Below, piece after piece: positions 60,367-64,000 of a stretch of 64,000 nt of DNA. Numbering within the stretch: position 1 is the stretch's first letter; each line of letters begins with the position of its first letter. The DNA lies in assembly GCA_050012375.1 (NCBI GenBank), contig JBEKHH010000020.1, forward strand, positions 1 to 64,000, written 5' to 3'. The notes beneath the pieces are model-generated. The model saw only the letters and a list, made by a program, of their open reading frames with translations. It was not told the DNA's origin and made no database searches. The stretch is from PALSA-1353 sp050012375. GTDB lineage: Bacteria; Planctomycetota; Phycisphaerae; Tepidisphaerales; Tepidisphaeraceae. Made by a program: the position numbers and the translations under genes.

Positions 60367-62334
60367 ATGAAACTATGGCAGAATTTTCTTGTGTCAGCTA
60401 TCGCGATTTGCATCTTTGTTCCGGGGCGGGCCGACGCCTACACTTTTTATTCGCCGGCAGATTTTTATACGGGTCCGATTCTCAGCACTACCAACACGCT
60501 CGATTTTGTTCTCTCTTCCAGCTACAACTTCGTACTCCTCGGGTTTGAGAGTAATTTTGGTGACCCCAATTCGCTGCCGTTTCCTTATACAACCCCAGTC
60601 GGTTCAATCATGAATGTCGTCGCAGGCGGCGGATATACCGCCCTCACCAACGTCTACACGGGAAGCACGCTGAACTTGAATGGCGGCCAGACCATCGGAG
60701 AGACGGATCTATTCGACAACAGCACCGTGAATATCAACAGCGGAAGCATGAACGGCAATTTAAACGCCAACAGCTCAAGCAATGTCAATGTGAATGGTGG
60801 ACTGCTGGGTGGCGCCCTGCAGACGTTTGATCAATCCACCGCCGTCATGAGCAATGGGGAAGTTGGTCAGCTCGTGGCCTGGGACTCCTCGCACATCACA
60901 ATGAGCGGTGGGAAAGTGGACAATGGCGTGGCCGCTACAGATAACGGCGTAGTTAACATCTCCGGAGGCACAATATTCGATGGCTTAGTAAGTACAGGCG
61001 GCGCTATCACTATCAGTGGCGGCGCCGCGGTCACCGGGGATGTTTCCTCCAGTAACGGCGGAAACATCGTTGTTCAAATGACCTATATTAACGGCGATCT
61101 CGCGGCCGACGGAGGATCAATCGATTTCGAAGGCGGGACCAGCGGAATCGCCCGTAACGTCGGCGTCAGCGGCGCTGAAGGGATCTCGTATTTGAACGGT
61201 GGCATTATTACCGGCAATGTCACCGTGCATGGCGGCGGCATCCTGAATATCGGCAGTGGAGCATCTCTTCTCGGCTCTGTGAGCGTCGCCGAGACAGGCA
61301 GCTTTGTCGACATGTCCGGGGGATGCGACATCGTCGAAAATGTGAATGTGTCTCAGGGCGCTTCGCTTCACATCGGGAATGCCACGCTCGAAAAATCATT
61401 GAACATTTTCGACTCCAGCATGGTGACGATGGACGGCGGCTTTGTTGGCGGCAGTGCATTCGGTGCAAATGGCGGCGGTGTCACCGTTGCCGACCAGGCT
61501 TCCTTTGCATGTAATGGGGGGCAAATTGGAACCTTGGAAATTGATAACACCGCTTCGGCCCACCTCAACGGCGGCGTCACTGGTTACATAACAGTGAATG
61601 ATAGCGCTCAGTTCTTTATGTCCGCTGGAAACGCCGCAAGTCTCACCTTATCCACGCACTCCACCGCGATTGTCTCCAGCGGCCAGATCAACGCAGTTTC
61701 CGTCGCCAACTCCTCCAACTTCATCCTTGCCGGCGGCACCATCGCGAGCCTGTCCACTTTAAACAGCTCGACCACCACCATCACCGGCGGACTTGTCTCA
61801 CAAGGCATAACCGGATCGGGCAACAGCACGATTGATATCGAGAGCCTCCAGGGACTTAGATCCATTCTTGGAAGGATTACGCTTTTCGACAACGCCAAGG
61901 TTCTCGTGGAAGGCATTCCCGTTGTCACTACGCCGAGCAACCAATACGCACTCTCTGCCAAGTTCGCAGACGACATCTCCACGCCGCTGAGCATCTATCT
62001 CAATGACAACGCCTCCCTTGAAATTGACGGCATGAATCTCACCGCATCCCTGCTCGACCCCGACAACGGCGGCACGTTCAGCGAATATCAACTCAACGGC
62101 AGTCTTCAGGACGGTAGCGTCCTTCCCGATAACTTTCTTCTCTACGTGGAAAACGGAAGCGGCGCGAGCTTCCAGTTGGTCGCCGTCCCCGAGCCAACCT
62201 CGGCCTCCCTCGCATTGCTCTGCGGCGCCGCAGTTCTACGCCGCCGTCCCTCACGCCGCCGCGGTCATATCGTGAGCGATGCACCTACCGCATCTTTTTT
62301 CATCCGCGATATTGACCGCCATCTTTTTCCTTAA
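60367..62334 (+). CDS. PEP-CTERM surface protein with repetitive beta-helix-like body
   Basis: 655 residues from the ATG at 60367, GAGGAG before it. Signal peptide MKLWQNFLVSAIAICIFVPG, cut near ADA. The body is Asn/Gly/Ser-rich with many 'NGG..V/I.G.LN'-like repeats (SGSMNGNLNANSSSNVNVNG, GGLLGGALQTF), suggesting a parallel beta-helix surface protein. Near the end is a PEP-CTERM sorting signal: VPEPTSASLALLCGAAVL followed by RRRPSRRR. Another 24 residues (GHIVSDAPTASFFIRDIDRH..) follow, unlike normal PEP-CTERM proteins. The 3' end abuts direct repeat F2. Confidence 0.82.
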   Translation: MKLWQNFLVSAIAICIFVPGRADAYTFYSPADFYTGPILSTTNTLDFVLSSSYNFVLLGFESNFGDPNSLPFPYTTPVGSIMNVVAGGGYTALTNVYTGSTLNLNGGQTIGETDLFDNSTVNINSGSMNGNLNANSSSNVNVNGGLLGGALQTFDQSTAVMSNGEVGQLVAWDSSHITMSGGKVDNGVAATDNGVVNISGGTIFDGLVSTGGAITISGGAAVTGDVSSSNGGNIVVQMTYINGDLAADGGSIDFEGGTSGIARNVGVSGAEGISYLNGGIITGNVTVHGGGILNIGSGASLLGSVSVAETGSFVDMSGGCDIVENVNVSQGASLHIGNATLEKSLNIFDSSMVTMDGGFVGGSAFGANGGGVTVADQASFACNGGQIGTLEIDNTASAHLNGGVTGYITVNDSAQFFMSAGNAASLTLSTHSTAIVSSGQINAVSVANSSNFILAGGTIASLSTLNSSTTTITGGLVSQGITGSGNSTIDIESLQGLRSILGRITLFDNAKVLVEGIPVVTTPSNQYALSAKFADDISTPLSIYLNDNASLEIDGMNLTASLLDPDNGGTFSEYQLNGSLQDGSVLPDNFLLYVENGSGASFQLVAVPEPTSASLALLCGAAVLRRRPSRRRGHIVSDAPTASFFIRDIDRHLFP

Positions 62335-62341
62335 GCGATGG

Positions 62342-62508
62342 CAGGCACTGTCCGAGTCGGTCAAATACCCCATAATCCCTACATGGGCCCGATAATACTA
62401 AAGGCGTTGCGGTTAAGACAGCCATCTTGCCCGCACAGGCCGTAATTTGATCCCCGTTCATTCTGTCGCGATGCGCCGGCTGTTTTTCTTTTTGCTGTGT
62501 CGCAATGA
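62342..62508. repeat. Diverged direct repeat F2, mobile-element remnant
   Basis: Second copy of the F sequence (see 59894-60055 for matched segments), starting 8 bases after the stop of the PEP-CTERM gene. The two copies in the same orientation suggest they bracket the gene. Confidence 0.65.
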
Positions 62509-62522
62509 TGCAATGATACGGA

Positions 62523-62842
62523 TCATGCCTGATTCGCGCGCTCGGTGTACGAGCAGGCGCAGACGGTTCGAACAACCTCCGGCGTGAGTTTGCGATGAGC
62601 TTGCGTTCCCGCCGCCATCAGTGCGTCGTAGTCCTCGTACGTGCGATTGCTCAAGTAGTGGCTCCGCAAGTAATGCCAGAGATTTTCTACCGGATTGAGC
62701 TCCGGCGAGTAGGGCGGCAGCAGCAACGTCGTGATCCCTCTCGGCAGCTTCAACTCCCGGCTTTTGTGCCACCCGGCCTGGTCCATGATCAGCACGAAGT
62801 GCTCATCGGACTTCCGCTCGGCGTCCAGGATTTTCAGGAATG
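62523..62842 (-). pseudogene. IS630-family transposase, C-terminal fragment
   Basis: Translated minus strand: ILDAERKSDEHFVLIMDQAG, then HKSRELKLPRGITTLLLPPY, SPELNPVENLWHYLRSHYLS. These are the second Asp and the Glu of the DDE site (LIMDQAG; NPVENLW) typical of IS630 transposases. The first Asp and the N-terminal half are missing: the frame is cut by the tandem repeat at 62843-62883. A dead insertion sequence. Confidence 0.85.
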
Positions 62843-62883
62843 GAGATGAAAACGGAGATGAAAAACGGGAGATGAAAAACGGG
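62843..62883. repeat. Tandem GGAGATGAAAAACG units
   Basis: About three copies of (G)GGAGATGAAAA(A)CG, directly at the 5' breakpoint of the IS630 fragment. May have formed when the insertion sequence was truncated. Confidence 0.6.
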
Positions 62884-62895
62884 ACAGCTCTGAAT

Positions 62896-63017
62896 TGTCA
62901 TATAATGACATCGTACGTAGTCGTAGTGCGCGGATCAAAATGGCCAAGTGGGCGCGCAGTTGGCCAAGCGCCAATGCGCAGCAGAGAAGCCGGCACGTTT
63001 TGGCCGGCATTTTTTGC
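62896..63017 (+). ncRNA. Possible small transcript: palindromic promoter and terminator
   Basis: TGTCATATAATGACA (62896-62910) is a palindrome with a perfect TATAAT inside it. About 80 bases later is GCCGGC (62990-62995)/GCCGGC (63006-63011) with ATTTTTTG, a good plus-strand terminator. No plus-strand gene precedes the terminator, so a short untranslated RNA of about 100 bases is possible. The -35 region is poor. Confidence 0.25.
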
Positions 63018-63043
63018 CTATTCGATTGCCGATCGAACGCCGC

Positions 63044-63604
63044 TTAAATCGGCGTCGAACCATTCCCCAAATCATCCCCCAAAAGAGCCGCTTCGGATGG
63101 CCTTAAATGTTCCCGAATCCATCGCTCGGACTCATCCAGCTTGCACCGCGGCCAATCGTAATCATCAGCCAGCTTGACCGTCTCAGCGTGGCAGAATTTG
63201 ACGGATTTCCCCCGGCCAGTTCCCCTCGAATAGATGTGCGACAGAGCCAGGATGAACGGCCAGCATGCTGAAGGATGCTTGTGAAACCAGCGATTATCCA
63301 TCAGCCCGAAAAGCCCATCAGCCCGAAAGGCTCGCCGCCAGCGAAACAATGTGCTACGGCAGATTTTGTAACCCCTCTGCCGAGCCACCAGCACGATGCC
63401 AGCGGTGACTTGCACCTCAGACCGCCTTCGCCGCCGCCCCTCGCGTATCGCTTCGCCCCAATGCAGGACAAGCCATTGTCTGTCTAATAGCTCGGTTCGA
63501 TTCGCGAGGCTCAGATGATCGACAAAGCCACGCTGCCGATCGGGCATCGGCTCAGGCGGAAGGATCAACCGAGGGCTTTGGGTTTCCGACTTCATGGGCA
63601 TCAA
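63044..63604 (-). pseudogene. Mu-type transposase-like protein, N-terminal part only
   Basis: 186 residues. The HTH region VTAGIVLVARQRGYKICRST followed by LFRWRRAFRADGLFGLMDNR, and a later KLADDYDWPRCKLDESERWI, resemble the N-terminal DNA-binding domains of Mu-type/integrase-core transposases. The catalytic core that should follow is absent: the frame stops at 63044 and the next minus-strand sequence is the IS630 fragment region. Probably a truncated transposase. The ATG at 63604 lacks a clear ribosome binding site; 63595 is an alternative. Confidence 0.5.
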
Positions 63605-63656
63605 TTCGTCAATCGTCCTCAGCGCTGTTCAGAGCGGAGCCGGTGGAAGCGATCGT

Positions 63657-63866
63657 TCAGAATCTCCGCTGCGCGGGGCGGCTTCGCCCCAGCGCCAAAA
63701 GTGCAACCTGCCCGATGTCCAGCGAGTTCAAATCGAGCGCTGGCGGATTGGGAATCAGACTGCGCGATGGTCGCGTATCGCGGATCGAATCGCGGGCCAT
63801 CCGCTTCGCGATCGTCCCGGCTTCCGTCAAGGCGCGAACACATCTCGGATCGGATGGTAATGGCAT
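63657..63866 (-). CDS. Small protein associated with Mu-like remnant
   Basis: 69 residues from the ATG at 63866, GGGAG 6 bases upstream (a longer frame from 63908 also exists). The C-terminus LDIGQVALLALGRSRPAQRR matches the end of the incomplete gene to its right (NMPIEQVALLALKRSRPARG), so the two are tandem paralogues. Basic and Arg-rich, possibly nucleic-acid binding. No family recognised. Confidence 0.5.
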   Translation of the reverse strand: MPLPSDPRCVRALTEAGTIAKRMARDSIRDTRPSRSLIPNPPALDLNSLDIGQVALLALGRSRPAQRRF

Positions 63867-63920
63867 TTTTGCTCCCGGCCTGGCGGCCGTCAATGAATTC
63901 CAGGGCATCGAACGTCAAAG

Positions 63921-64000
63921 CTACCCGCCGCGCGCCGGTCGGGATCGCTTCAGCGCAAGAAGTGCGACTTGTTCGATCGGCATATTGGCGATGTCCACCG
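63921..64000 (-). CDS. Partial gene at window edge, paralogue of the 63657 gene
   Basis: The last 26 codons of a gene that begins beyond the window: ...VDIANMPIEQVALLALKRSR then PARGG and a TAG at 63923-63921. Its similarity to the C-terminus of the 63657 gene supports both as real. Function unknown. Confidence 0.45.
   Translation of the reverse strand, partial: VDIANMPIEQVALLALKRSRPARGG

Overview
The window reads as chromosomal DNA of a planctomycete, probably of the Phycisphaerae type. The support is indirect but consistent: GC-rich coding sequence, a prepilin-like protein with the GFTLVELLVV signature in a carbohydrate operon, a PEP-CTERM surface protein, a solute-binding-protein/permease fusion, a TPR/O-GlcNAc-transferase-like protein, a glycine-rich RRM protein, and many long fold-back intergenic repeats. 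No rRNA gene is present. One tRNA, tRNA-Tyr(GUA), was found.

Layout. 68-4300 (mostly minus strand): a three-gene xylanase operon (prepilin-like protein, anchored small protein, GH10 lipoprotein) behind a near-consensus promoter with a LacI-type palindrome, then a dockerin-like relic and a small XRE regulator. 4454-5463: a conserved hypothetical gene and an RRM RNA-binding protein. 5757-17128 (plus): a large oligopeptide ABC transporter operon with two binding proteins, two permease pairs and one ATPase pair. 17296-19772: hisD and hisC. 19878-24329: a SNF2-type helicase, a zinc-ribbon partner, and a convergent conserved gene of unknown function.

24505-31757: a compact integrated element of about 7.2 kb at the 3' end of tRNA-Tyr. 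It has a tyrosine integrase, excisionase-like HTH proteins, a primase-polymerase, a possible terminase-small-subunit-like protein, zinc-ribbon and coiled-coil small proteins, a leaderless regulator, a 22-bp att duplication and candidate integrase arm sites. It has no structural or conjugation genes, so it resembles a phage-satellite-like island.

32106-40480: housekeeping genes (DUF4926-like, mutY, holB, tmk, TraB/GumN-like, galK, trpD, NfeD-type protease). 40597-45567: a TonB-dependent uptake operon (small His-rich membrane protein, receptor, TonB, ExbB, ExbD, anchored coiled coil). 45570-49153: serine acetyltransferase, phosphohexomutase, a small protein and hisB. 49407-52771: a sugar ABC transporter with a fused binding protein and permease. 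52906-59376: cardiolipin synthase, TPR/OGT-like protein and HrpB helicase. 59377-64000: a region of mobile-element remnants around a PEP-CTERM surface protein (diverged direct repeats, IS630 fragment, Mu-type transposase fragment, small paralogous ORFs).

Four unrelated families of imperfect fold-back repeats lie between genes and in places supply start codons or the ends of coding regions. The best candidates for something undescribed are the tRNA-Tyr island (including two related genes with different perfect palindromes near the same place) and the SNF2/zinc-ribbon pair. All functions are inferred from sequence reading alone; no database search was run.
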